This document shows positions 45,066 through 57,013 of a stretch of 64,000 nucleotides of DNA, in pieces. The translations under genes and the position numbers were made by a program. The notes beneath the pieces are model-generated. The model ran no database searches. It saw only the letters and a list, made by a program, of their open reading frames with translations, and was not told the origin of the DNA. Each line of letters opens with the position of its first letter. The stretch's first letter is position 1. This DNA comes from Spirogloea muscicola (lineage: Eukaryota > Streptophyta > Zygnematophyceae > Spirogloeales > Spirogloeaceae), in assembly GCA_009602725.1 (NCBI GenBank), contig WELB01000010.1, forward strand, positions 865,513 to 929,512, given 5' to 3'.

Positions 45066-46561
45066 GCAACCCCTGTTGAAGAACGATGATTGACTCCAGC
45101 CACCACATTGCCTTCTTCTTGAGGTCGTGTCGGTGGTAGATGTAATGCCTGGCGGGATTATCGTTGTGCTTCGCCACTGGGTCAGCTCCCAATGCCGCCA
45201 CACGTCTACGTAAAGACACCTATGACAGGTTGTTGGATCCAGTAGTACTTTGCTCAGTCTTGTTCGTTCTTTTCTGGACTGGCTTTCTCCAGCCCTCGCC
45301 CCATTTCATAGCTGCTGCTTCTTGCTCGCGATGCTGATCTCGCCTTGTGAACTTTTCTCATCAGATGTACCTTCATCTTCCTGGCTGCAAGCATCTGGAT
45401 GCTTGCAGCCAGTTCCTTGCCGACATTGTACGAGGCTTTTCTGGCAGGGTGTGAGTGCGTCTCGCAACCCGGTTTCTTTTGCTGCTTAGAGAAGCTGTTG
45501 CTGCTTACCAAGCATATACAAATGAGAAGGATCTATTCGTTAAGGCCTTAGTGTTTAATCTGGTGACATGAGCTTTAACACATCCATCTGAATCACCTTA
45601 CCTGTGGACTTGTATGTCAGCAGGAGGCAAGTATCTGCCACTTAGTCTACACTTGGTCCAGGAGCGACCTAGAATTTCCAATCGCTCGATCACTTTCTAC
45701 TTCACTGAACAACAGTATCGAAGCAGTGGTCATGGGTTTCCCCGCCTTTGGCCAAAAAGTTGGCGATCAAAAGTAGAGTGCAGCCTGACCGCCTCCCAAA
45801 CGGCCCTCTCCCCTGGAGACAAAGCGGAAGCAGGCCTCCAGTCACCCTCTACTTCCTGACTCTGGCTGGCTGTCTAACAAGCCCAAGCTTTATACCTGTG
45901 TTCCAGCACTGACCCTTCGCACTTTGGACTTGTTAGTGGTCAGCTTCAATACAATGGCCCGACTTTTGGCTGCCTCTTATTCTTAGTCAACCATCGACCC
46001 AGTCCAATTTCTGATCCTTGATACCCAAAACCCCACTGCGATGGTATCATTGCATACTTGACAACAAACATGCTGCCTGCTCTCCTGAACTCGCTCGTTC
46101 TTCTGTGTTGGCTGCGCCGCTTCCAGCTCCAAGTTGAGATTAGCTTTGCTCCGATGATGCCCACTGACCTAGACCAGAATTGAAGAGAGAAGCGAGCAGT
46201 ACCAGGAGTCACGAAACCAGCCTCGAAGGAAGCGGGAAGCAGCCTGTCTTCCAATCAAGCCTTGGCTGCTCCCACTTTTCTGCCACTAGCACAAAACCTG
46301 GAAGTAGCCGAGCTGAACATCGAAGTCTTTCCTCTTTTGGGAAAGGGTGCAATGCCAAGCATCACGCTCCTTGGCTGATAGCCTTGAGCTCACTGTCCAG
46401 GGGCCTTTGCTAGCCACTGCAGCTGCCCGCTTAGAGCTGACATTCATGTGACAATTTGAGGAATGGCACCTGGCAGGGATATCACTCTGCTGGACTCTCA
46501 TAATCAGACAAAGTGAGACATTGATATACATTACACCAAAGGCTGTGCACATACACGCCAG
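45066..46561. other. 1.5-kb spacer with no recognised gene
   Basis: One hairpin motif (GGACTGGCTTTCTCCAGCCC, about 45,278) after a TTGTTCGTTCTTTTC box. The largest frame is a 102-codon minus-strand ORF (45,946-46,254) with no family resemblance. Nothing else is recognised. Confidence 0.4.
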
Positions 46562-49500
46562 CTAGTACATCTTGTATTCATCTTCAGGGTCCATCTCAAC
46601 TTGCATGACTTCCCGGACATCGCCATTCACCCCCACTAATTCCTCAGCTGCTCCCCTCTCCTCCGCCTCTCTCATTCGCTTTTGCAGTTTCTGTTGGCTA
46701 AGTGGCGGTGACTGCAACCCCATCTGGCCAGTTGCATGCCAATCTCTGGCTTGATCTCCTTGCAGTCCCAAGGCTTCCCCTTGCCTGGCTGATCCACATG
46801 CCTCCCGACTCTTCCGAAGTTTAGAGAGTTGGGAATGATGTAGGCCCAATGCTGGTGCAACTTCATTCACAACCTCCAATTCGTCAACAGCTCTGCACAG
46901 GCCAGAGGCTTTTACAAGTCAAAATCCGCCCAATGTATCTTGTCACGACAAAGCAGACAAGCGGTCAAAGAAGGTAATCATCACGCTGCACATGACCACA
47001 AGCTCGACACCTAAACACCGCTGTTGCTGTGAATTGGCGAATAGAGGGGACCTTTTTGTGTTATCAATGTGCATTCTGGCGCCAACTTGTTGCGCAGCCC
47101 GCTTTCTTCGCCCTCGGTCCCCTTGCATGCCAACAGCAGTACCTGTTGCCTTTGTACCTGAACCCCCTTGACCTTCTGCAGTGCTTGTTGTTCTTGGCTT
47201 GTGGTGGGATGATTGGGACCTTGCAAGGGCATCAGGCGTGGCACCAGCACCAACCGACTCCTCCTGCCCGGGCCCTGTGACAACAGGCAGGCCTTCACAG
47301 AATGACCTTACAGAAGGAGCGCAGGCAATAGCATCTATGCTAACCCGACTTACTCTTTGGGTACAGCATATCTAGGACTACTCAATTGGACACTATCAAG
47401 CTGCAAATCAAGCTGGGTTGACTAAAAAGTGGGCAATGTCAGAAGAGGTGCTCAAGCATCTGTTCAATCTGCTCTGGACCAACCACTTAATGAAGAAATG
47501 AGTACAAGCTCATCTCTACCTGATGGGTGCGCTGCTTTTTTGGGGCTGCCAATGTCATTGTTGAAGAGCTGGGCCAGAGCACTGTAATTGACTTTCGAGC
47601 TCAGCTTCTGCAGGTGAGGTCAACGGCAGCCAACAACGTGCACCTCAGGACCACAATGGCTTCATTGAGATGTATACTGAGGAACTTCAAATCATCACTA
47701 GCACAGTCATACGTGCTACCCGAGATTAGTCAGACAGCGGACAAAGAGGACCCCAAAGCAGCACAGTCTCAAGGCAGCTCGTGGCATGTGTCCTGACCCT
47801 GCTTGCAAGCATCTGCTGCGTGGCCTCTGCAGCTGTCTCTGCAGGCTGACGCTTGATGTTGCCCGCCTCTTCAGCTCTCTTTTGCTTCCTTTCCTACATA
47901 CGGAGGCCCTAGTGTCATCAGCCACCAGTCACTATAGCAAGTCTAAAAGATATGTGGGCACAAAGAAGAGGTAGTAGTGCAAAGGATCATAATCAGCTCA
48001 CCCTCTTCATCATGGCCACTGCAGCAGCTGCAGCTGCTGCAAGCTCAGAAGCACCCGCATTATTCTGTGCTGCAGCAGCCACAGCAGCAGCATGCGCTGC
48101 CTCCCCTGCAGCTATGGCAGCCTCCTTCGCCTCCTTCTGCTGGAGATACTCTTTATTCATCTCTGTCCAGACAATGGTCTTCAAGCGAACCTCCTCCTCC
48201 TGCAGCAGATAGCCAGTCACCTACAGGCAACAAGGTCGACCATCAGCGACTAGGCTTTGCAGAAGAAATTTCCACCTGAACAAGCCATCTCGTAGCTGAG
48301 AAGAAGGGTCGGCAGCAACAACACTTACTTCGTCATCATCGATGTCCGACAGCGTCTCCTCTTTGTCAGCAGTGGCCTCACAAACTTTCTCTGCATCATC
48401 GTCCCCTCCTTGTGTTTCAGGTGAGGCTTTCAAAGTTACCAGATCAGCGTCGTCAGCATCGCCAATGTCGGTTCTCAAATCGACAGCCTGTGCACTCTCC
48501 AACTCCCTACCTTTGCTCTCAATCCTCCCCTCAGCAGGATTGGCATCAGCAGATGTACACTCCGTGTGTGCCAGCTCAGAGGCATTATCTGAGACAACCC
48601 GCGGGGGACACAATGCTTCTGATATCTCAAGGCCCTCAAGTCGCGTGCTTGAGCCTGTGACTCGAGTGCTGCTTGGAGCCAAAGTGTCACGAGGGCTAGC
48701 AGCAACATCTGCTGGTGGAGTTGAAGGCACACTGCATGCTCTGAGTGGTGGCAGAGATCTGGAGAATGCAGAGGAAGGCAGTGCCGTAGCTGCCAACTGA
48801 GAAAGGTCTTCCCGTCCAAGCGCAGCTTCCAAGTCCTGCAACTCGCCCGGGCCATATGGTGATTGTATAAGACATGTGAAAGTTATGCCAACATTAATTG
48901 ATTACTCTGAACAAGCTAAATACGAGCTTGGAACTAGGAAAATCTAACTGGCAAGCAGTAGCCACTTCAAGTTGGGTAGTTTGACATCTTCAGTTCGACA
49001 TCTTCAGCCTTAATGATTAGGGAGGTCCACTTCGTTCAAGGAGCGCATTGAAAATCATCATCATCAGTGCAAGTTCTGCATTAAATTCCTCAACCCTGTA
49101 GATGCCAGATCCTGGGACTGCATACCAACTGCGCACTTGGGTGAATCGATTGTGCAAACATCAGATATTGTACCTTTTCCAAGGTTTCCTGCCGTTTAGT
49201 TGTCAATCTTCGCCCTGCAGTCCCCTTTGGCTCTCCTTTACCTCTTTGCTGGCCTCGAATGCTTCTGCCCTCATCTGATTCACCTCTTAGAGTCTCTAGT
49301 GATCCTTTTTGCTCACCAGCTCCAGACTCTGCTCTCAGCAATTCCTCCTCGTAACTCCCATCTTCAGCAGGAATGCTTCCATTTGGAAGAATCTCAATGA
49401 CTTCGACTGCCAAGGTCTGTTCTCTGAGTTGTGAAAACAATGGTCGAGATGTATTGATGTCATATATCATGGCATGCTTACAAACACAATACCTGAGGGA

Positions 49501-52369
49501 CGAATGCCAGGAGACAGACAGCAAGCCTTCTAGCATACCCTTGACTCAGCTGCTTCTGGACGAGCCGGAGCTTTTCAGCCCTCTGGAACGATGGTGGAGC
49601 TGACCCACCGCCGACACCCCCACTGACTGACACAAACTGCGCAGCAGAGTACAATCCAACATTTGCATTGTGCAACATGCATGGTCAGTGTGCATGAAAA
49701 TGACAATTGCAACTCTCCTGGCCAACAGTTGGCTAAAGCATGCAATGATGCTGTCTACTTATGGTCGTATAATTTGCCAGCAGAGCAAGTTGCGGCCATG
49801 GCAAAAGACAGTTGACAAGACGTGGCACAGTTCACTGTCATGGAGAGGTTGGGCAAAATGCTTCATCATTGCAAGCATCAACTAACCTCGTCATAGCAAG
49901 CACGACAGAGGCCGTGCGCATGGTGGAAGGCCCCAGTGGTCCTGTGCTCGCACATGACCTTATTCAAGCTAGACGTGGCTAAAACCAGTGCTTGCCGGTT
50001 CTCGTGATGAGCAGGAAGACACTGCATGGCTCGCTGTTGACACTCATATTCTTTGGCCCTCGTGTCAAATTCCTCAGCAGTTAGGCTGCCAGACTCAGTG
50101 CTCTCAAACTCGGTCAACCGCTTCTTCAGAGTTGCCTCACAGACGTGCACCACACTGACCTGCACATGCGTTATTTGCGCTGCTTAGCTGGCCATCGGCA
50201 GACCTGTTAACATACCACAGACGAGCAAAACATGTAGATATGCATCGTGTGATGATGCTAGACAATTATAGCAGCATGACTGGGTCCATACCACGTCGCG
50301 CTTAGATCGCTCAAAACCATGGACATGGGAGGATATGAACAGGGCAGCACCACAGACACCACTCGGTCGTCGGCCCGTCTGCATCCAGTCCCGCTTCATG
50401 CTGGCCATCAGCCGAAGAGCGGTATTCGCGACACTGTGCATCTTAGACCCAAATTCAAGCCCTGCATTTACAGACCAAGACAATCAACACCTTCTCACTT
50501 GTAAGAATTCAGATGATAGGCTTAGACAGGTACTAAACTTGCACAAGAAGGGCCCTCAAGAAGGTAGACAGACATAGGTGAGTAGGAGGTAGGAATAAGG
50601 ATCATGAAGGAGGAGATCAAGGTGCCTGAACCTACTGTCAGCAAATCTATGGATGAAGAGTGACGGGTCAATGGGGCGCTGCATAATGGGATGCTGCTCC
50701 AAGCGGAGCAGACGGCAGAGCTGCAGGAAAACTGCCCCAAGCACGTATACATTTGTTTGGAGCGTGTCCGAGAAGTCAATCAGCATGTAGGGCTTGCTCT
50801 CCTGCCTGCGCCAGCATGCCGCACAGGGGCTTTTCAGTAGGATGGCATTGGCAATGATAGTGTCCGACCGATTTGTAAAGCTTATTAACCTCTATGAAGC
50901 CCTCAAGTAAGCCTCTTGACTTGCACCCTGCCATTTCGTGTCCTGCTTTATACCCTAGTCATGCTGCTGCTCAGCTGTAGCCATGTCATGCAAATGTGTC
51001 ATTGAAGCGTGTTTGGAGTGTTTGAATGATGAGACACCTGCAGACGATGTAAAGGCAGGCGCCGGCGACATGCTGCGTTCGGCGACCCCTTGTAAAATTG
51101 CGCTGCACAGCAAGCTGAACGGGCGCAATGGCGCGAGTCCTGATCAGTCAATTGAGGCTGGGTCTAAGATTTAGGACTTAAACCGTTAACAATGTTGGAT
51201 TTGAACTGGGGCTCCCCAAGAAGCAGCAGATATTGCAGCTTGTCTACAGTTTCACTTACCCCTTTGCTCCACCAATTATGGAGCATAATGTGAAAGCAGC
51301 CAATAACCTAGACTCCAAATCTGGAGAAGCATTCTAAAACTCTCCAGACACTCCAAAAGCCAGGGCTTCACCAGTAAGCCAATATCCCATTTTCTTACAA
51401 AGACTTGGAATATTGAGACATGCACCTTGTAGAGCCTGTGGGCAGCATTGACCATTTCATCCTTGGGCCGAATCTTAAGACGTTCCGTTATCTCCACAAT
51501 CTCATGCTTCCCCTTGCTGACCGTCTTCTCGTGCGAGTCAGCCTGGTATCCAAACACGCGGCCCCGTGCGCCCCCCAGCCGACCAAAGCTGCTGGGCACG
51601 ACCCCGTCGGCCACAAAGTTGCCATCCACTTGACTCTGCACACTCAGGCAGACTCTTCAGGCAACTCAGTCTACAGCAAAGTGGAGGTATGCCCTTTCTC
51701 CTGCAGACGAGGCGAGAGAGGATCGCATCCTTGTCGGATACTGGCTTTGCTGTCTGATGTTAGGAGCTCTCCCGTCACATCATCTTTTGACACTGACACG
51801 AGACAAAAACCACTCAAGTAAACCGCTTCAATTTCTATCAGCCAAGCCTGTCAAGCTGGCCAAGGGCAGTGTGCCTACACCACCCGGATGGCGAAGACAA
51901 GCTCAGATGCTTATAGGCACAGGCGGACTGTCCTGCAGTCCTGCTTCGCCAGTCTATGTCGTCTGCCTTGACGAGCACTCCACGCTGAAGCAACTGCAAT
52001 CGACTTGGCCCAAAGCTGCGGGTAGGGACTAGCCACGAGGACGTGCTGGAGCCGTGCTGAACCAGGTGGAGCATTGGCGCAGGCTCACCGCACCACCAGC
52101 GCCCTTGCTGAAGGTCGGGTCGGTGGAGTAGATGTTATCGTCGAGCACGCGCCCGCAGCCCGTGCAGCACCTGGTCCCAGCGACAGTCCCGTCGTCGGGG
52201 TCACGACGGTGTAGCGCCTCAGTGGGGCAGTCTGCTGGCAAGGCGGACACAGCGGTGTGGCCAAGAGCCAGACGCCACCGGCAGCCGCTCATGGCTGCAC
52301 TCACGTGAAGCCGTTGGCCTCGTCGATCTCCGCGTCCTGGTCCTTGCCGCAGTAGCTGCACCACACCAT
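46562..52369 (-). CDS. BRF1: Transcription factor IIIB subunit BRF1
   Basis: A long, many-exon minus-strand gene. Exon 1 (52,369-52,305) and exon 2 (52,170-52,089) encode the zinc ribbon: WCSYCGKDQD and CCTGCGRVLDDNIYSTDPTF. Cyclin repeat 1 follows (51,640-51,425: VSKGKHEIVEITERLKIRPK), then ESKPYMLIDFSDTLQTNVYV (about 50,780), repeat 2 with MKRDWMQTGRRPSGVCGAAL (about 50,390), and CEATLKKRLTEFESTESGSL (about 50,130). The Brf homology region that binds TBP is seen as EETLSDIDDDEV (48,340) and LLQEEEVRLKTIVWTEMNKE (48,200), then KLSSKVNYSALAQLFNNDIG (47,600) and a final acidic MDPEDEYKMY ending with a stop at 46,562-46,564. BRF1 joins TBP and BDP1 to recruit RNA polymerase III to tRNA and 5S genes. 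Some of the middle exons are approximate. Confidence 0.95.
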
Positions 52370-53064
52370 GGCGGCGGCGGCGGCGGCGCCGCGGGCGCCG
52401 CTGTGTGGAGGCAGCGCGAGGGCGTCAGTATTAGGGTTTGCCCTCGTTAGGGCTGAGGGGGCTAGCGCCCTAAAGCCCCTCGGCGCCAGTGCCGGCCAGA
52501 AGGAACCGGGGCCGGCTCGGACGGGGCGTGGTGGCGGCCGCCGGACCGGGGGCGGTCGGTTAGAACCGGTTGACTCTGGCGCCGCTAAGTGATTCATTCA
52601 CAGTATAGCTCGTCATCTGAAACTGTCATAGATTAGCAGCACAATTCTGCGGAAAACGGCGGCCTCATCCTGCCCGATACCACCTTTCGCCGGAATACAG
52701 AAAGCCATCGTCCATGAGTTTTGGTTTGAGAGTTAGGGCTTATTAGGTTAGGGTTGATTGTCGCTTCTGACTTAACCACCAAAGTGAGCTGCCGGAGGCG
52801 CCGGCCTGCCTGCGCTGTCGACCTGCCGGCCCGCCGACGCCCCCGCTCCACCTAGCCAGCGCCGCCGCCGCCGCCCGACCGACCGCCGCCGACGCCGCCG
52901 GCGTTGGCTCTGATGCCTTGCGCAGGGCGGCCGCGCCTTCCTGCACGCGGCGCGACTTCTGCCAGAGCCGGCGCCCGTGGCTAGTCGACGGCTGATCTAG
53001 CCACCTGCTGTCTGGTGCCTGCGGACTAGCTCGGGTCATCAGATCAAGGGCCTGGCACTCGTGG
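52370..53064. promoter_or_regulatory. Divergent promoter between BRF1 and TMEM214
   Basis: About 695 bp separate the two start codons. Telo-box-like TTAGGG/TAGGGTTT words occur at about 52,431, 52,445 and 52,726-52,757 (AGTTAGGGCTTATTAGG, GTTAGGGTTG). In plants such boxes are common upstream of genes for the gene-expression machinery, which fits BRF1. No TATA box is evident. Confidence 0.5.
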
Positions 53065-56000
53065 ATGGAGCCGCAGGAGTCCGTCGCCACGGCTGCCGAG
53101 GACGACGCGCCAGCTGCGGCCGCCGACAGCAGCTGGCAGGAGGTGACCAATGTCAAGCGTGTGAGGAGGCAGGAGAACCGCCAGCGACGGCCAGCGGCGG
53201 CCGCAGGAGGCGCTGCCGCGCAGCCGCAGGTGGCGGCTGCCGCCTCCAGAGGAAGCGCGCGCGAGCCTGATTTGTCCATCTTCTCGGCGCTCGAGAGCGA
53301 GGGCGACGAGCGGCAGGCCCGGTACAAGGCAAGGGCGGCAGCCGCTGCTGCTGCTGCTGTCAACGGGGAGTATCAGCGCGATGGCTACGACGACGATGAT
53401 GACGAGGAGGAGGCCATCGCCCGGGGCGACGGATCAGAGATAGAGCGGCCGGATGCAGGGAAAGCTAAGAAAGCGAGGCGGCCTAAGATCTCCGTCGCAG
53501 ACTGTGCCCAGGCTATGGACACGAAGGAGCTTACCTCCTCCCTGGCTGAGTACTCAGTGAGCATCCCTTCCGGCTCTGGACTGGGGGTCAAATGCAGGTC
53601 TTCGCAGTTGGTGCCTCTTCTACTCTGCAAGCTTCTAAGCAAAAGCTTAAAATGCTTCCCTAGCTTGCAAGAGTTTGAGCCTCTCTGGCGGCCACCTTCA
53701 TGTACATCAGCTCTAGCTATGCTCCAGGGCAAAAGTGACCTTGGCGTGTTGCGTTCTCTGTGCTTCAGCGCCAGTACAAGACGTCAGCAACAGTGCAGCT
53801 CATGCGCTGTGCAGACTACTTTGACCGGAAGTTCAGCACAGTCACCCCATCACACTTCAGCTGGTCCAGAATATTCAAAGACCTCACAGTTGCCAAGGCT
53901 GCAGAAGTAAGCTTAAGTTGGGGCAGGCCTGATTGGCAGAGTGCAAGTCATGCGCATCAATCTCCCTGTACACCTTGATGCTGCTCTCCTCAATGCTTGG
54001 AATTGAGAGACGAAATACTGATGATTACGGTCACTTCAGATAATACTAACCTCCTTTGCTACACTATCTGCTCAGGTACCTCTGATACACATCCCAGAGG
54101 CTATTATTGCCATCACATCAGAGTGGTTGCTGTCACAACCTCATCAGGAGCTTGCCAATTTCACCCTCACACTTGTCAAGGCATTGCTGGAGGATGCTGC
54201 AGCTGCAGCACCAGCTGGGAAGTCAAAGTTGGCCACAGGCAATACGAGAGCCAGGGTTAGTCACTTTAGGTTCATGGCCTTTTCTGCTTACTGTCAATTG
54301 TCAAGTTGGATGTCATACCCTTGGTTTCGGAAGCAATGGTGTCACAAAAGCAGTAGTATCAGCGAAAAAGTATTTTTGTGAATGAGTATTGTGCTAGGCT
54401 TGCGTGCTAGGCTTGCAAGCCTAGCACTGCTGAGTCCTTATTTTGGTGACAGGTGGGAGTTGCAGTTCTTTTGGCCATTGTTATTCGGAAGAGGCCAGAA
54501 GTGTTGTTGCAGGAGGCTGAGCTTCTCCGCAGCAATGCCCAATTCCAGGGGCCTGAGAAGCTACCCTTCATGATCTGGGTCTACAGTCAAGTATGACATT
54601 TGCATGCCCCTGAAGTCGGCAGGATGTCAATTTCATAGCTTCATTGATAGACGCGTTGATAGGAGCTCGGACACTCTGGAGCTTGCATCCTCTTAGACTG
54701 TTGCTAAGTGACTGTAAGTTGAGATTGTGAATGCGGCTTGCTTTTGTCATTGCCCAACTACATCAATTGTGCTGCAGGCTGCACTTGGAGACTTAGTAAT
54801 CGGCATGATGCTTTGGATACAAAACGTTGCACCCCTGGCTTGTGGGAATGCCACTTCACCTCTATCTCGAGACCTTGCTCTGCAGCTCCTCGAGAGGTAC
54901 TTCTAACAGAGCCCGCACAGGCGATTGGAGACTGTAAGCATAAGAATTGGTGCAGGAAAATTCATGCTTTGCTTTGTGTTTCTTTTGTCAATACTTTACA
55001 CCGTCAGCCCTTCTTATACGCTTATACTGAAGCTGGAATTAAGTGAAGCTAAAGAATTAAATGTGCACTCCCATGTATGTTGCAATTTTGTCAAAGGCCA
55101 GCAGGTGAGAGATTCAAGTACTGAGTTGCTCTGTGGAGCCCCTCCTCAATCTGGTGTTGCCCCTGGCAGTGTCATATTGGAAAACACGATGAAGGCACGT
55201 GCTGTACTTGTGAAAGGTGCTTCCAGAAAGGGCGAGAGAGTGGTGCCTCCAGCTGCTCTGAATATTGTCATGCGTGCCAGCTTCCCTAGCCCATCAGCAA
55301 AGACAAAGGTGCAATCCATGTTGGAGGTTATGCATGCTGTACAGTAATGCACAAATTAGTGATTGCTGTGAGGGGTGACCACGAATGTCCATCTCGATTT
55401 GATCTGCAAGAAGAGAAGGTTGGCAAGAGTGTCCTCCAGCAGGCTCTTGGCTCATCCAGTGCAGTTCTTACTGGTGTGCCAGGCCTCAGATCGTTTCCAG
55501 TCGGTCTATCCTCTTGTGCGGGAAATTGCTCTGGCAGGCGGCATGACAAGCAGAGCTACGAAGCCAGTTGCGCTACAGCTTTTTCCACTTAGTCTGGTAG
55601 CTGCCGCCGAGGGTGAGTGATTCATAGCAACCCATCTGTCTTGCTGTTGGTGCTGCGGACAGTCTCTTGTGTGTGGAGTCAAGCCACCTGGTTTTGAACA
55701 CTGTTTGGTTGCCTGGACAATGACCAAGCAACCAAATGCTTGGTAATGTTTATTTGTCTACAATTAAAATCAGATGAAGTATGCTGAAATTGTCGTCAGC
55801 TTGTTGATAGTATTACACCATATTATTGCAATTGTGGTCAACATGCTCACTGTATTTACAGGTAGTACAAGCATTGTTGTACTCGCCACCCTCTCTTGAA
55901 AGCTTCTCCTTTTGCTCCCTGAAATAGAGCCAGGAGCGCTCGTCAATGAAGCCTGCAGTCTTATTGTGTGGTCGCTGGCACACAATTCCGATTGCTACAA

Positions 56001-56631
56001 GCAGTGGGTAGGTTGTACACCACATCTTTGAGAGTGAAAGGCAACTGTCTTCTGTGACGACCTTGGAATCTTGTTTGATTTAGCTTATTCAGGCAAATTG
56101 GCTGTCAGATGAAGCTGTCGCAAGCTGATATTGCGCCTTCTAAATCTACCAGGAGAAACACCACCTGGAGCACCTGAAAGCCAGCACAAGGGTATTGAGC
56201 CACTTGGCACGAAGCTGGCAGGACTGCAGAAACTCCCTCGTACCCCTGAAAGACTTGAAGCTCACTCTCTTGGCGCTGCGTCGAAAGGTGGGCACTTGTT
56301 GTGCATAAATTCTGGTTTGCCGCACACTGTGTGGTCAACTTGGCAGCGAAATAATTAGGGGTTGCTTGTGATGCGATAACAGCATGCAGAAGCACTCAAG
56401 GTGGCCAAGGGCGACAAGGAGCTGGAGATGGCACTTGCCACCGCGGATGGCTTTTGCCGGAGTCTTCTTAAGAAGTGCTCTGGCATGCCTGCCTGCATCT
56501 CTGCTACAGCTGCGTTGGTAGCCGCTGCTGCAATAGGAGTTGGCTGCTACATGCTCAGTCCCGATAACAACCCCTGGGGTTGGGATGGCTACATCATCCT
56601 AAGCCACACACACAAGTTGCTGCCTTTCTGA
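53065..56631 (+). CDS. TMEM214: TMEM214-like endoplasmic reticulum membrane protein
   Basis: Starts at 53,065 (MEPQESVATAAEDDAPAAAA), with basic and acidic low-complexity stretches to residue 170. Later exons encode QYKTSATVQLMRCADYFDRK (53,775), VPLIHIPEAIIAITSEWLLS (54,080), VGVAVLLAIVIRKRPEVLLQ (54,455), ALGDLVIGMMLWIQNVAPLA (54,780), KARAVLVKGASRKGERVVPP (55,195), RFQSVYPLVREIALAGGM (55,490), NEACSLIVWSLAHNSDCYKQ (55,940), HHLEHLKASTRVLSHLARSW (56,160) and a final exon with a membrane span (ISATAALVAAAAIGVGCYML), ending with a stop at 56,629-56,631. The order and motifs match the plant TMEM214 family. In animals TMEM214 sits in the ER membrane and anchors caspase-4 during ER stress; its role in green organisms is not established. 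Exon edges within 54,560-55,100 are the least certain. Confidence 0.87.
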
Positions 56632-57013
56632 GCTACAGATGCAATAAAGGTTGGCAAGGAATTGCTGTCCATGAAGCTGCGAAGGACCCACAAGTGCTTT
56701 GGTCATGCAGGGGCTTGGCATTAAGAGTGGTATCTATTGCATGCTCTTGAGTCTGTGTCCTGATGAGACTTGCAGCTTGTGACGGGCTACAAGATAGCCC
56801 ATGTCTCTTTACAACGCTTCAACTACGTATTGTTGCATGCATTACACCATTTTACCGAAGGCAGTGTATCTGAAAGCAAGAGACACAGGCCTGCAAAGGT
56901 GGGAACGACCTGATCCAAAATCCTCGCTTGTGTATATACATGAGGTATGCTTCCAGCATCTAGCCGCAAAGCTAAACAGGTCCTGACTTCCTACACCTTC
57001 AGGCTTGGCCGAG

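Noticed and set aside
45946-46254. A 102-codon minus-strand frame between SnRK1 and BRF1
   Set aside because: Matches no family I know, lacks neighbouring exons and overlaps other open frames.
51185-51240. Second tRNA-like word (GGATTTGAACTGGGGC)
   Set aside because: The stem around it does not pair and no cloverleaf can be drawn.
55813-56025. Minus-strand frame with a plausible-looking peptide (CQRPHNKTAGFIDERSWLYF)
   Set aside because: The opposite strand encodes a conserved TMEM214 exon (NEACSLIVWSLAHNSDCYKQ), so this is its shadow.
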